Below are positions 34,601 to 46,940 of a stretch of DNA of 64,000 nucleotides, piece after piece. Origin of the DNA: Thalassia testudinum (lineage: Eukaryota; Streptophyta; Magnoliopsida; Alismatales; Hydrocharitaceae). The notes beneath the pieces were generated by a model. It had not been told where the DNA came from and ran no database searches. It was given only the letters and a program-made list of their open reading frames with translations. The translations under genes were made by a program, and so were the position numbers. The DNA lies in assembly GCA_037157565.1 (NCBI GenBank), contig JAZHRO010000022.1, positions 2,418,001 through 2,482,000 of the forward strand, in the 5' to 3' direction. The stretch's first letter is position 1; the number at the start of each line of letters is the position of its first letter.

Positions 34601-34932
34601 TGCAGTGCTGAGTGCCATGTGGTTGCTTGTGATGATCATCGGCCAAAACTTCTTGGGCTGGTCGAGGGAGCTCCAGATGTCGGATTTAAGTGATTTCGAG
34701 TCCATTGGACTCCATTCGTTGATCTGAATTCATCCGTGCGGTTCGGTTGCTCATCTGAGGCCTGTTTCAACATGAACTCGTACAAATGGCCATTAAACAT
34801 TGATTTATAAACAGCCTTAATTCACGATGCATGTAGTGCTCCCATCCCCATTATGATGTGTTATTAGTGCACATATATCCTTAAGATAAACCCTGGTTGA
34901 TGGAATCATCATCATTGAATGCAAAGTTATCA
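31611..34932 (-). repeat. LTR B (Athila/Tat-like, mosaic), minus strand
   Basis: The left end TGTTGCTAAGG follows TAGAC (31606-31610) and interrupts the CACTA remnant. The first part matches solo LTRs A and C (for example 'atttacatcaccaatta' near 31896 and the 'atgtgtgactaaatgtccc' phrase near 32458). The right part (about 33900-34800) resembles instead the LTRs at 36061-37127 and 41360-43106 (gagggcacgcca, gatctgaattcatccgtg). The right end is taken at GTTATCA because 'tacccccatgctcatccc' follows, which on the minus strand is a purine-rich tract before TGATAACTTTGC. It is long (3.3 kb) and may be recombinant. No genes are seen. Confidence 0.65.
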
Positions 34933-34948
34933 TACCCCCATGCTCATC
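34933..34948 (-). promoter_or_regulatory. Polypurine-like tract next to LTR B
   Basis: On the minus strand the sequence reads gatgagcatgggggta directly before the TGATAAC start of LTR B. A like-placed 'aggcatgggggtg' lies before the LTR ending at 37127. This is the expected site for plus-strand priming, so the internal region lies to the right and the LTRs to the left are 3' LTRs. Confidence 0.65.
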
Positions 34949-36060
34949 CCTTGCTAGTCATTAGTAAGGTTTATCATAGCCGTTATTTTCAGTCGGAATT
35001 AGGAATTGATTACTTAGACATATGTTACTTGTTAACGGGAGGAAATATACTAGGAGCCTAATCCACAGAGACTAAACAGCGCTCGCGTGCCTGCCAAGTT
35101 GCAAGCCACCCAAGTCCTCGCTTTAAAGTATACATATATTTTTTTCTTTTTCATCTTTTCTCTTTTTTTTGTTTTTGATGCTTTTGAGTTGAGAGTGTGT
35201 AGGTAACTTTTTATGACTACCCAACCCACCCATAACTCGAAAAAGACTCTAAGTGCTAAGCATCTTGGTGTGAGATTGTGATAGACTCACTCAACGGTAA
35301 TTAAAATAGACTTCGGGTTTCTACGCCCCTAGGTGATCGGAAAAGGAAATGCTTACCTGAAGGTGTATCTGTCCGATCGGTAGCTTTCTCCCTACTTTTA
35401 TTTTGTGTGGAGTTAACACAAGGGTGCTTCCAGTGTATTTCTTCCCGAATTGCTCTACTTCACTGCTTCTTCCTAAAGTGTTTTGAACTTTGTCGTGCAT
35501 TTAGTGAGCTGGGTTCTAGACAATCGGCCAATGGGCTGTTACCCACGACCACTTGCCAACCATACTCGTGCGGTGAAGTGTGGCTTATTTATTTTTTCTT
35601 TTTCTTCTTTTTTCTATTTTTTTCTATTTCTCCTTTTTTTCTTCTTTTTTTCTTTTTCTTTTGTTGTTTCAATAGGTGGCTTTCCTGATCTAAGATTTAC
35701 GTAGAGGCAGTAAAAGAGAATGGTCCTGTGCTTGGACTCTAGACAACCGGCCAATGAGCTATTACCCATGATAACTTGCTAGTCATACCACCTTAGAAGG
35801 TTCATTAGCTACCCAATTTTTGTTAGAATCTCCGAGGAGTGAGTCAGTGCAAAAATATGTGCAGATGCTTAGATTAAATGTCCCTCAGAGTTAGAGGGTG
35901 GGTTGATAAGTCGTATACTTATCACCCTACTTAATTGATCAGATTAATGTAAATTAAGGTTGCGAGGATTCAGGGCTAAATCCACATTTTAGTGGACACA
36001 AGGTTGATTATGTCTGAAGGCCTGAAAAGTCTAAGTGTTTAGGTTCTTCGTCTACAAGCG
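34949..36060 (-). mobile_element. Truncated internal region of an Athila-like, pol-less element
   Basis: It matches 37141-38200 in order: 'cttgctagtc' after the purine tract, 'caagttgcaagccaccc' against 'caaaatgtagaccgcc', the 'gacaatcggccaatgagctattacccatgataacttgc' type phrase, then 'ccacattttagtggaca'. T-rich microsatellite runs (35140-35170, 35580-35665) generate false Phe-rich frames. It stops abruptly at 36060, where LTR text begins mid-LTR. Confidence 0.7.
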
Positions 36061-37127
36061 TTGTAGAAGTGGGGGCATAGATGTCATTTACAAAGCTTAG
36101 AAAATTAAATGCATCCACCTTTAGTGATGGATATAAACGTCACTAAAGGCTGAGCATCGTTAAAGCTCGCGCACGTCCTCACCCCCTCGTCTACAAGCGT
36201 TTCGCACCTCATCCACGATCATGAAATCTCCCAATCGGACAGCTTAGAAGACCTCAGTGTCGCTTCTGTTTCGCTCAACGCACGCCCATGCATACGATGG
36301 CGCGTGCTCGTTCACGTCAGATTGTGCGTGTGTGGTCCTCGCATCTCCGCATGCCGCATTGCTGCTTAATAGAGCATTCGCGTTGCCACTCAATCGACCG
36401 TCCGCGCTTCATTCAATGGTTGAAATTAGCCATGCCCGCTCCTACAATTGTTTTGAGGCAAGGTAGGGTTCAAACCTATGCCTCCCTCTTCGTGCACGAG
36501 CACTAAACCAACGCGATGTAGCTAGTTTTGCGTCGCATTTTGGATTTACGCACGCGTGCCCTCAGCCATTGAATCTCGATCCATCGGCTGGGATCACATG
36601 GCCATAGCTGAGAAGGGTGAGCGCCGAAGGTGTTGGGGCAGTATGGGCAGTTGAGATGGTGTCACGTGTGCCATCTTGGCCGTTCATCTTCTTTGACTTG
36701 TAGATGGTGCCACAGATGTCAAATTGGGTTGATTTTTGCGCTGTTGGGCTACAATCGTCAATCTGAACCCATTCATGCGGTCGGATTTTTCATCTGAGGT
36801 GCAGATTTACACCACTTGGCCCCTTGACCTTTAATCTTTCTAGGACTACATTTGATGCTACGGAAGTTCGATCGAGGCAATCTTGGAGTCATTGAACTCC
36901 GATCGTCGCCCTAATTAGATCCGTACGGTTGGATCTTCAATCCGAGGCCCCAATAAATATTGCCTGATTCCCTAACCACGAAAAGGAAGAATTAACCTAA
37001 ACTTTATACAATCTAACCTAAATGCATGATGATGCATGTTATGTAATATTTATAACGCATGACACAATTATATGCCTAAGAACATGCATAAATAGACAGT
37101 TTATGTGAAATAGATGTGTCTACATCA
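36061..37127 (-). repeat. LTR fragment of the 36-43 kb element (inner part of the 3' LTR)
   Basis: It begins 'ttgtagaagtggggg', which matches the right LTR from 42049 on, and runs to TCTACATCA. The first about 690 bp of the LTR, as present at 41360-42048, are missing and replaced by internal sequence. Followed on its right by the minus-strand purine-rich tract, so it was a 3' LTR. Alignment is clear over 'ctttagtgatggatataaacgtcactaaagg' and the final 120 bases. Confidence 0.8.
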
Positions 37128-37140
37128 CACCCCCATGCCT
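37128..37140 (-). promoter_or_regulatory. Polypurine tract of the 36-43 kb element
   Basis: Minus-strand AGGCATGGGGGTG sits directly before TGATGTAGACAC, the LTR start. It marks the 3' end of the internal region. Confidence 0.75.
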
Positions 37141-40100
37141 ATCTTTTGCTAGTCTCCAGCAAAACTACATGCTATTTATAAACGAATTAAGATTGGATTT
37201 CTTGGGCAACAGTTATTTTTCAACATTAGGAAATTTCTACTAAAACCTGAACTACAGAGACACAACAATGCCCAGGCATCTGCCAAAATGTAGACCGCCT
37301 CAAGCCCTCACCTTATTCAAAAGGAAAATGATATTTTTCCTTTTCTTCTTTTCTAATTATTTTTGATTTTTTTTTTTGAGTTTAGGGTTTTGAGGCAGCT
37401 TTGTACGGCTACATAACTCACCCAAGACTCGATGAGAACTCTTAAGTATTAAGCATCTTTTTATGTGAATGCGATAGACTCACTGATTGACAATCAGAAC
37501 AGACTTTGGGTTTCCATGCCCCTTGGTTACCTTAAAAGAAATTCTGCCTAAAGGTGTATCTATTCGATCGGTAGCTTTTTCCCTACCTTTTATTTTTATG
37601 AGATCAACATAAGGGCGAACCCAGTGTATATCTCCTCAGCTTATTCTACTTCTCCACTTCTTCCTAAGTGTTTATGAATTATACATGCATTTCTTGAGTT
37701 GGGATCTAGACAACCGGCCGATGAGCTGTTACCACTGACAACTTGCCAGCCATACTTGTGTGGTGAAGTGTAGCTTATTTAATTTTTTTTCTTTTCTTTT
37801 TGGATATTTTTCTATTTTTTTCTTTAAGTAGGTGGCTTGCCTAATTTATGATTTACCTAAAGGCAACAGAAAGAGAATGGTCGTGTGGCTAGACTCTGGA
37901 CAATCGGCTGATGAGCTATTACCACTGACAACATGACAGTCATACCACCCTAGAAGGTTGATTAGCTACCCAATTTATGTTAAAACCATCAAAAAGAGCA
38001 GTGCAAAGAGTATGTAGATGCTTAGACTTAAAGTCTAATCAAATCAGAGGGTGGGTTTATAAGTCATGTACTTATCACCCCAACTTATTTAACTACTTAG
38101 AAATAAATTCAGAATGGCGAGGACTCGAGAAACAAATCCACATTTTAGTGGACATCTAGGCTAATTAAGCGCAAAGACCTGAAGGATGTAAGTGTTCAAG
38201 TCCTACTGTATTATTTCCTAAGGTTGAAAATTTTCTAAAGCTTAAGTTTTCTATTCCTAGTTCAAAATTTATTTTTCTCTTTTTTTTAATAAATAAAGAG
38301 AAAAAAAAATCCATGGAGCTAATGAGATGACTCAAAGATGAACATCCACCCCCTATGCCTATCTAATACAATGTCCTCATTGTATTAAAAAGACCTGAAA
38401 AAGAGCAGAGTAGAAAAGAAAGCACTTGAATTTCATGATTACCCAGTCAGCTTCGAGATTAAAATAGATTGTAATTGTGCTAAATTTAATGCCTTCTGCT
38501 AGGCACACTATACAAATAAAGAAATAAAGAATTCATAGGCGCAGGTAAGGATCAAGATAAGCAAATCTATTTTTGGACCTACCAGGAGAAGATGTCCACA
38601 TATGTGGACGAGGTTGTGATGCTGATCAATGCCCTGGGGTCGAGTGTATCTAAGGTTCTGAATAAAAGTTACCCAGAACCTGAGATCCGTATGCAAGTGA
38701 GGTCGGGCCTGCGATTTGTGAGGATGCAATCCAAGTCCAAAAAGTCGGACAATAGGGAAATCAAGGTCAAAAAGATAATCAATGAATATGTGCTTGGGTT
38801 GCACATCCTCATAATAAAAAAGGGTCTTGGTAGAAGGTTGGTGGTTTCAGGTCTATAGGAACCCTTAGACTCAAATTTCTACTTCCTCCAAAATTGGCTT
38901 CCCAAATCTTCATTTCCCAACTCATATTCTCCACAATCAGGATTTCAGATTCTGGTACCTCCTACATGTTAATCACCCCATCTAAAATTTTCAAGTCTAA
39001 GATTAGTGGCACAATCAGAATTAATTTAGGTCTAGTGATCTCAAAAACCAAATCTTCATTATGCTCACTGGGGTGTGATTAAGGAATGAAGTTATGAATT
39101 GAATCCTTCATGAAATTAGGATCTAAATCCATCATGCTAGCCCCAACAGGATCAAATTCCTCAATTATACGACCATCAAATGATTCATCGAATTCCTCAA
39201 GCCCAATCATCTCATTTAAATCATGTCCCTCAAACTCAGGTGAGACTTCACATAAGTTTCTTCACCTTCAAAATCAAAGAATTCTGGATCTGCATTTATA
39301 TATGTCTTAAAATTATCTATCATTGATTGGTCCATGGAGACATACTTTTCCTCGTACCCTGGCTCAGGGATCTCGAGTGAAGAAATCAATTCATCCTCAA
39401 TTGATTGCTCTAGAACAACTTGATTAACCCTGGTTTCGTAAAACGTGTCCCCCCTACAGGTGCCTAAGCGAGTTCTGACATTGGCTCTCTTGAGGGGGGT
39501 TCATCCTGGGAATCATCTCAAGATTGAACTAAAGCAACCACAAATCACATCCTCAATTTTGACAACTTTCTAAGTAAAAACTCACCCAGGTCCTTATCCT
39601 TAACATCTTAGAGCCAATACAACAAATACTTATTAAGATCTTTAATCATTTAAATTAAAGGCTCCAATTCTTCAGTGCAAGGTGTTGGGTGAGCTTCTAA
39701 AAATTTTATGATATTTCTTAAGTTAGCCAACACGTTATCTTGGACCTGGTTCACTTGAACCAAATAGTTTGGTTCAGGGTTGGGTAGGTTTGGGCTCAGT
39801 CTAGGGAGTCAATGTATTGAGGTTCTTGATACCCTCCCTGATAATAGGTCATTTATGATTGTTCATAAAGGGGTGGTGACCCATATGCAGTATAATCTGA
39901 GGGAGGGTAAGAATTATAATCAGCATATCCTTCTTGATTATAGATTATTTTATGTTGTCCATAAGAGGGTGATGATCTATAATCAATGTAGCTCGAAGAA
40001 GGATAAAAATCATGATCATGGCTGAATACGGAGGTCCGAAACCGTATCCCTAATCAGGATTATCCCAACTAGAAGATGGATGAGAATAAGTCTGATTGGA

Positions 40101-41337
40101 ATAATAATCATTTTGGGAATAAGTAGTGGTAGGAGGGTAAGAGTGGAAATGCGAGTAGGATGTGAAAGGATCCATGACAGAACAGGAGGAAGAAAGGTGC
40201 CCTATAGTACAAACAATCAAACCTATGCTTAAGTAGGGTAGCCTAAAGATTTACAGACTCCTAGAACCCATCTTGAGATGAAAAGAACGATTTGATCTAC
40301 TTCTTTTCGGTCAATCCAACCAGTTAGAGGGAGGGGCTGGGGAGAAGGTTCTTTCCTTGGCTTTCGCCTTAGGTTTCTTTGATACCCCCCAACTGCGATT
40401 GTTTGACTTTACTCCCCTAACTAGACATCAGATTGAACAGTATAAGCAGATTAATAGAAAATAATCTCGATCTGGGCCTCGAAGAGTGAGTCCAATCCTT
40501 AAGGCCAACATCTACTCTGTTTTAATCGGGGTTAGGTTTGAATATGCTTTGGAATGTGATGAGCCCTTTATCTGGGTTGTGTCCTTAAAGATCAATTTCA
40601 ATGTGTGTGTGTGCACAGCTAATGGTTTCCAAGCAAGATTATTTTTGGATGCGGTGAATTTTAGGATTTAGATCTTGCTTAGCAGCTTTTAGTGTTCAAC
40701 TTTAGGTGTATTCAATCAAGTTTAGTTGGCACACCAGGTTTTGAAAGCATAGGTGATGATTTCTTCCTTTAAAACTTAAAAGAATGTGGAGTGCCTAGTT
40801 AATTCCTAAAAGTTGAACCAATATGACAGCTACTTGATGAGTTATTTTTAGTTGAAGGGGTGTAGCCCAAATAACTCAAACAATTGGCCTGATTCACCAC
40901 TGAATTAGGCATACAAGTGATTACCTATCTAATTTCTACTCAATTATGTGTTGATGCGTGTACCGATTCCAAAGATTGGGTTACCGGTTGAGTATGAAGA
41001 ATTAGAAGAAGTTGTGTACCTTTATGGGATTCCTTTTTTTTTTAGATTTTTCTATTATAAGCAGAGGGTGAGGCAAGTGGAAGTGTCAAACAAATAATCA
41101 AAACTAAGCCTAGGGTTTATGAAAACTCCTAAGTTAATTAAGGTTTCTATTATTAGGTGATGGAATGAAAACTAGTGGGTGGGGTGGTGGGGTTACTTAC
41201 AAACCCTTCAACAGCACTTTACTCCAATCTACTACTTTTGCCTGCCTCAAGAGAGTACCTGAAATCACAATAAGAAAGGAGAGGAGTGAGGTAAAAGATA
41301 AGTAAGGTGGAAAACGTGAAAAATCAAATAGCATCGC
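37141..41337 (-). mobile_element. Internal region of a pol-less (LARD-like) Athila-type retrotransposon with decayed gag-like frame
   Basis: About 4.2 kb between a tRNA-Asp-type primer site and a purine tract with no protease, RT or integrase motif on either strand. On the minus strand a frame starts at an ATG near 40174 (MDPFTSYSHFHSYPPTTTY, rich in Tyr, Ser and Pro) and continues through stops with pieces such as YNQEGYADYNSYPPSDY and LANLRNIIKFLEAHPTP; an acidic stretch follows near 39250, and later QPKHIFIDYLFDLDF (38804 downwards). This resembles the poorly characterised gag-region proteins of some large non-autonomous plant elements; I do not recognise a named family. Several stops and frameshifts show it is dead. 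37340-37380 and 38270-38310 are low-complexity. Confidence 0.6.
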
Positions 41338-41355
41338 CTCCCCGGCAACGATGCT
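41338..41355 (-). promoter_or_regulatory. Primer binding site, tRNA-Asp-like (degenerate)
   Basis: The minus strand after the LTR end (…TTCAACA) reads TTTTAGCATCGTTGCCGGGGAG. Athila/Tat elements typically have TGGCGCCGTTGCCGGGGA here; the second half matches exactly and the first half has decayed (GGCGCC to AGCATC). Confidence 0.75.
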
Positions 41356-41359
41356 AAAA

Positions 41360-43106
41360 TGTTGAACGGGAATTTCTATGCTAAAAATTTGAGTTTGAAA
41401 ACCCTGTCGTTGTAGTTGCGTACAAATCCATCAACAGATAATTTAACCGAAACTCTGGTGATTCCCACGTCAAACATGGGGAGGTGAACGTTTGATCAAA
41501 AATTGCATTTGATTTATTGTCATAAAGTAGAGTAGCTGATTGAATTAAATCTACACTAGCTATCTACTTAAAGAATAATTAATAAAAGAGAGAGAATAAA
41601 ACAAATAAAGAGAACATAGGGAGAGAATGAACAAATATTTTATAGCCACATAGTCATTTTCATTACAACTGCTTGCTACACTAGAAAGTGGGAAATCTAA
41701 TCTAGTAAGCGATAAAGAGAAGAGAGAAGTTATCCTCCTCGACGGTTGCTTGAAGGATGAGCCGCGTTGATGGAGTGCCCGGACGAGGGTGGTGAGATGC
41801 TGGATGAGGGAGAATGAAGACGGAGGATGGAGGATGGGGCAGGGTGATGTTGCAGCGGGATCTACTTCCCAAACGGAGGTGAGAGAACAACCGTAGGCGC
41901 TCCACGAATGGGGGTGTGAAGGTGGAAAAATTATTTTTATAACTCTAAAGGAGCATCCTGAGTTTAGGACAAGCTCATAGAGCTTTGAAGGGGGTGAGAG
42001 AAGAAAGAAAGAGACGAGAAAATCGAGTGGTAGGGGTGGCCTTATATAGTTGTAGAAGTGGGGCATAAATGCCATTTACAAAGCTAAGAAAATTAAATGA
42101 ATCAACCTTTAGTGACAGATATAAACATCACTAAAGGTTGAGTGTCATTAAAGCTTGCACACGTCCTCACCCCCTCGTCTTCAAGCGTTTCGCGCCTCAT
42201 CCACGACCATGAAACCTCAATCCTCCGATCAAGAGATCGAACAGCTTAGAAGCCCATAGCGCCGCTTCCTTTTCGCTCAATGCCCACCTGCACGTACGAT
42301 GGCGAGTGCTCGTTCACGTCAAATCGTGCGTGTGCGATCCTTGCATCTTCGTGCATCGCGTTGCCGCTCAATCGACCATCCGCGCTTCATCCAATGGCTG
42401 AAATTAGCTGCGCCCGCTCCTTCACTTGATTTGAGGCGAGGCAGGGTTCAAACCCGTGCCTCCCTCTTCGCGCATGGGCACTGAACCAATGCGTTGCAGC
42501 TGATTTTGTGTCACATTTTGGATTTAGCTACGCGGGTCCTCAGCCATTTGATCTCAATCCAACGGTTGAGATCACGTGGCCGTAGCTGAGAAGGGCGAGC
42601 GCCGAAGGTGTGGGGGCAGTATGGGCAGCTGAGATGGTGCCACGTGGTGCCATCTTGGATGTCCATCTTCTCTGACTTGTAGATGGTGCCACAGATGTTG
42701 GATTGGGTCGATTTTTGCGTCGTTGGGCTGCAATCGTTGATCCGAACCCATCTGTGCAGTTGGATTTTTCATTTGAGGTACGAATTTACACTACCTAGCC
42801 CCTTGACTTCTGATCTTTCTCAGACTGCATCTGATGCTACGGAAGTCTGATCGGGGCGATCTTGGAGTCGTTGAACTTTGATCATCACCCTGATTAGATC
42901 CGTATGGTTGGATCTTCAATCTGAAGCCCCGATAAATATTGCCAGATTCCCTGACCACAAAAAGGAAGAATTAACCTAAAATTTATACAATCCAACCTAA
43001 ATGCATGATGATGCATGTTATGTAATATTTATAATGCATGACACAATTATAGGCCTAAGGACATGCATAAATAGACAGTTTATATGATATAGATGTATCT
43101 ACATCA
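41360..43106 (-). repeat. 5' LTR of the 36-43 kb Athila-like element
   Basis: 1747 bp from TGTTGAACGGG to TCTACATCA. The primer site on its left makes it the 5' LTR of a minus-strand element. Its right 1060 bp match 36061-37127. Open frames inside (for example 41560-42075) are not conserved in the partner LTR and are not taken as genes. No 5-bp duplication could be matched outside (GGGTG follows at 43107). Confidence 0.85.
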
Positions 43107-43583
43107 GGGTGCAACTGTTGTTTAGGCTTTTCCCTCCTCCTTGACATCTGTCAGTCATTTGTTTGGCTGACCCGGCCATTAACACATGCCTCAGCACAAT
43201 TTTGTCTTGGGTAGGGGGTTCGAGTGTAAACCATTGGGTGAGCTCTGCTGGGAGCATAGCTTTCTATCATGATTTCTCACAAATGGCGTAAACTGAGAGA
43301 GCCACGGAGGTTCGACAGGGAGAATAAAGGAAATTGCGACATGCCATATAAGAATAGAGACTAGCAAAGCGGTGACCTAGTTCCACCTTAGGGGTGTATG
43401 TCTAGTGAGAGGATTTAGCCCTCAATATTCACTAGAATCATATTTTGTATACAACCCCCCCATTAGGATGCTTAAAAGTCCTTTATCAAGGAGGCCTTTG
43501 GGAATGAGAGAAATAATGATAATGATCACACTTGTTAGAGTTGTTTCCTTTAGCTTATCTTGTAGACTATGCCAACACCTCCA
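43107..43583. other. Unrecognised sequence split by solo LTR C
   Basis: Lies between the Athila-like 5' LTR and solo LTR C, and resumes at 46153. Short frames exist (43405 onwards) but nothing known is recognised. It could be an old transposon. Confidence 0.3.
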
Positions 43584-46147
43584 TGTTGAGCTGCTTTCAT
43601 CGAGTTTTATGAAAACACGTTGCAGTATAGCGAACAAGTGAGTCTGAAGTTGTTCGCAGGGAGCAATGATAAGCAATTCAATCACTAATCACAATTATCA
43701 GAGAGAATAATGCAATTGAAACCAAGTTGATATTCAATGTATAGCAAAATATATTTCAAATGTCAGGTAGAAAATATAAAAAGAATAGGGTAAAAATGAT
43801 GGTTTGAACCACCAAATTTAACCCTAATGTCTAAGCACAAATCTCAGTAATATCACCTCAAATGTTTCAATAGTGTCAACAATCAGATATTTCACATAAA
43901 GCTCAATAGATCCGCAGTAGCACCAGATTAGAACAAACACAAGCACCAAATTAGACAACACAACTAAGGCTCAGGTGCCTTAACTCAGAGCCTCAGAGTG
44001 CCAAGGTAAAGCACAACACAGAGGCACAAGGCTCAACAATGTCCAAGTGTAAGGAGAGGGGAGGCATGAATCCCAAGGGTGCTACAGTGCAAAAACCCCC
44101 TCCGTCCTCCTCAGATCTCTTTCTCAGACCGCGGGTGAATAGGAAATTGCGTCGCGTATAGGGTCCAGACCCACGGGCGTGATTGTGGGCAAGGAGTGAG
44201 TAGGTGTGGTGAGTGGGACCTCACCCCATGTGCTGAGGTGAATAGCTGTGGACACGGATTCAATTTATTCATCTTCGCAAACCTCTTCATCCCCGATGTA
44301 GGACTAAAGTCCCACTTCCTTTCTTCATGAGGGTTCCCGTGAACTACAGCAGCTGGTGTCGATGAATTAGGGCCCTGCAGCTGTGTCTTCGCTTGATTGA
44401 AGACCTAGGAAGCTGCACGAGTCAGGTCCGTTTCGATTGAGGGCAGCAGTAGGTTAGCTGATGGTCGGAGATGAGCGAACACGGTCGGAGAAGACCGTGG
44501 TGGCTACGGTGCTCCGATGAAGTACTTGAAATGCAAAACAAGGGCTAAACACCCCAATTAGTATGCTCAGGAGGTTCGCTGTGTTCTAAGGAACAAGTTG
44601 GTGATGGTATTGAGGTGTATGGTGACGTGTGGTGCTCGGATGGTGACAGGGAAGATGACTGGAGGAGGAGGTGTTCGGGTGAGTCGTGGAGTGAGTGAAA
44701 ATGAAAATAGGTAGGGGGCTTTTGTGCGGGGAGGTGAGGCAGAGCACGTGGACTTGGCAATGTGTAGTTTCGTGTAGTATAGGACTGGTACGAGCTCACT
44801 GGAGCTCGTGCCGGTCATGGGGAAGATGATAGTGTTGAGGGTGAAGCGACGGTCGATCCTAGAATCTAAGAAGGTAGAAATGAGGACAAGAGGTAGAGGA
44901 AGAGATTGAGGGAGGTTAGGAGTTGAGATGGAGGAGGAGACCTCGGTTTTGATTAGCCGACGTCGGAGAAGGTGATTAGGTCTAGTAAGGTATCGACGAC
45001 AAAGACGAGGTAGAAGGTTCTCTTTATTTGGTCGGAAAGATGTGTGACGAAGAGAGGAGGATGGAAGGCCACCCAATTTGGTGGTTGGCTGGTCGAAGAG
45101 GACGGAGTAGGTTGTCGGAGCGCAAGCGTGGTTGGCTGGAGAAGAGAGCGGGTTTCTGGTTCAAAGCTTGGGTGAGGGGCATGGCGAGCGCATTAGGGCT
45201 TTATATAAAGCTCTAGAATGAGCTCTAAAGCTTGGAAAGAGGCTTGATTTGCTTGGAATTCAGGGGAAAAAATCCCCAAAATTGCTCGTGTTCGCCTAAT
45301 CTTTGGGGGTCGAATCGGTTTTCAAAAGGCAATTCAATTGATTAGAAAGGTTCTTGTGGTCATTCCCTCCAATTTTAAAGGAGTTTGGGTCTAATTTGAG
45401 GGAGAAAACCTCCCTCAAATCTTGTTGGAGGTGTGTTCCCACCGCCAATGGCAGTAGGGATCTAAATGAAGAAAAGAACAAAAAATTAGGGACCTTTTAT
45501 AATAAACTTGAAGGTCAAGGGTTTGCTTAAGAGAAATAGAGATTTGAGGAACTAAAATGTAAACTAGGCCATGATGGACCTTAATTGGGCCCAAATTTTG
45601 GCATTAACCTAATTTAGATCCAAGAAATATAATGGTGAACTTGAATCTTAGTTTTGACCATGTTTGACTGGGCAATTTGCATGGAAACCCAAATAAGGTA
45701 AAATCCTATCTGAAACTCTATTCTAAGTCAAAATAGGTTTAGATAGTCAAATCAAAGGTACCAAACCTCTTAGAATATTTTCTTTTAATTTTAGGATATT
45801 TAGATGAATTTTATCCTGATCAGAACCTCTTTCATTTAAGTGGGTTGATAATTAGGGTTTTATGTACTCTTGTGGTTCTCTAAATGCGTGAAATCCCATT
45901 TCTGTCAGTGTTGATCCACATTTTGGACTTTTGAGCTCATTTGACATTCATTTATCCCTTGAGTGATCTTGTGGTTAATCTGTGTTTATGATGTGCTGTT
46001 AAAATTACAGAATTAATCCTGATTCTCAGTTCTTTTATCAAATCAGACTAATACGGAGCTACGACCCTCGGATGATTAGGTAGGAGCTTTTATCAATAAA
46101 ATATGACTAAAAGTGGCTAGTAAGGGTCTATGATGGTGTTCCCATCA
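43584..46147 (-). mobile_element. Solo LTR C (Athila/Tat-like), TSD CTCCA
   Basis: 2564 bp from TGTTGAGCTGC to TTCCCATCA, flanked by CTCCA at 43579-43583 and 46148-46152. It parallels solo LTR A through most of its length (for example 45590-45860 against 18175-18425). It contains no internal domains. Frames at 44545-45076 and 45028-45216 fall in LTR sequence and are not supported as genes. Confidence 0.88.
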
Positions 46148-46152
46148 CTCCA

Positions 46153-46384
46153 TCCCTGTGCCGTCACCTCTGTTCTTGTGCCTCCGCTTTGGCTTTTACT
46201 GTCTATGCCCTGGTGATGCTCGATGGTTGTGGTAGTTGGGTTATCGGTACGTTCTTTCATCAAGTGATTGATTGGTAGGTTTTGGGGTCCATCTCAATTG
46301 GTTGACAAATCGACCCACGAGTCCTGCCATCTTGGTTATGCCTTCCATTAAGATGACTCGACTCTAGGTCCTCCTCTGTGCGAT
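46153..46384. other. Unrecognised sequence right of solo LTR C
   Basis: Continues 43107-43583 if the LTR is removed. No frame or motif is recognised. It ends in a TTTA microsatellite. Confidence 0.3.
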
Positions 46385-46405
46385 TTTATTTATTTATTTA
46401 TTTTA

Positions 46406-46695
46406 GCCTATCTTGTGAGAGTTAATGCCTTTCCTCATCAAATAAGGAGAAACTAATATATTTAGTTAAATACCATGAGAATGACTTTTTTGAAATAAAC
46501 CTTAGAAGTTTAGATGATGAGATCAACACATCACTTTTATATATTTATTTATTTATTTTAGCCTATCTTGTGAGAGTTAATGCCTTTCCTCATCAAATAA
46601 GGAGAAACTAATATATTTAGTTAAATACCATGAGAATGACTTTTTTGAAATAAACCTTAGAAGTTTAGATGATGAGATCAACACATCACTTTTAT
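46406..46695 (+). repeat. Tandem duplication, 155-bp period
   Basis: 46406-46540 and 46561-46695 are identical over about 135 bp (from 'gcctatcttgtgagagttaa' to 'aacacatcacttttat'). Each is preceded by a (TTTA)n run. The second copy leads directly into the hAT transposase remnant, so the duplication probably copied part of that gene. Confidence 0.92.
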
Positions 46696-46940
46696 AAGAC
46701 ATTTGACAATGAATTTTGCAAAGGGACCTTGCTTGGAAGACGATGGAAAGGAGAAAAACATTCAATATCTGTTGGTTTATAAGCTAATGAAATTGGCACT
46801 GAAGTTGCCAATCGCTATAGTGACAATTGAAAGAGCATTCTTTATCACGAAGATCAAGAAAAATCCTCTTTAGAATAAGATGGAAGATGAATGGTTGAAT
46901 GGCATCGTAGCAATTGCAGTCACTACTCTTTGCTCGTCAC
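46696..46940 (+). pseudogene. hAT-superfamily transposase remnant (C-terminal dimerisation domain)
   Basis: The plus-strand frame reads LVYKLMKLALKLPIA, TIERAFFITKI, KNPL, stop, NKMEDEWLNGIVAIAV. The LP-A...(V/I)ERAF...KI...LRNKM.DEWLN pattern is the hAT C-terminal domain, which holds transposase monomers together. A TAG replaces a codon in the KNPLRNKM position (near 46873). Only the last about 80 residues are recognisable; the catalytic part is absent here. Confidence 0.8.

Noticed and set aside
35407..35704. Phe-rich frames
   Set aside because: Produced by T-rich microsatellite runs in a retroelement internal region.
44545..45216. Protein-coding genes in frames of 60-170 residues
   Set aside because: They fall wholly inside solo LTR C, and the matching part of solo LTR A does not keep them open.
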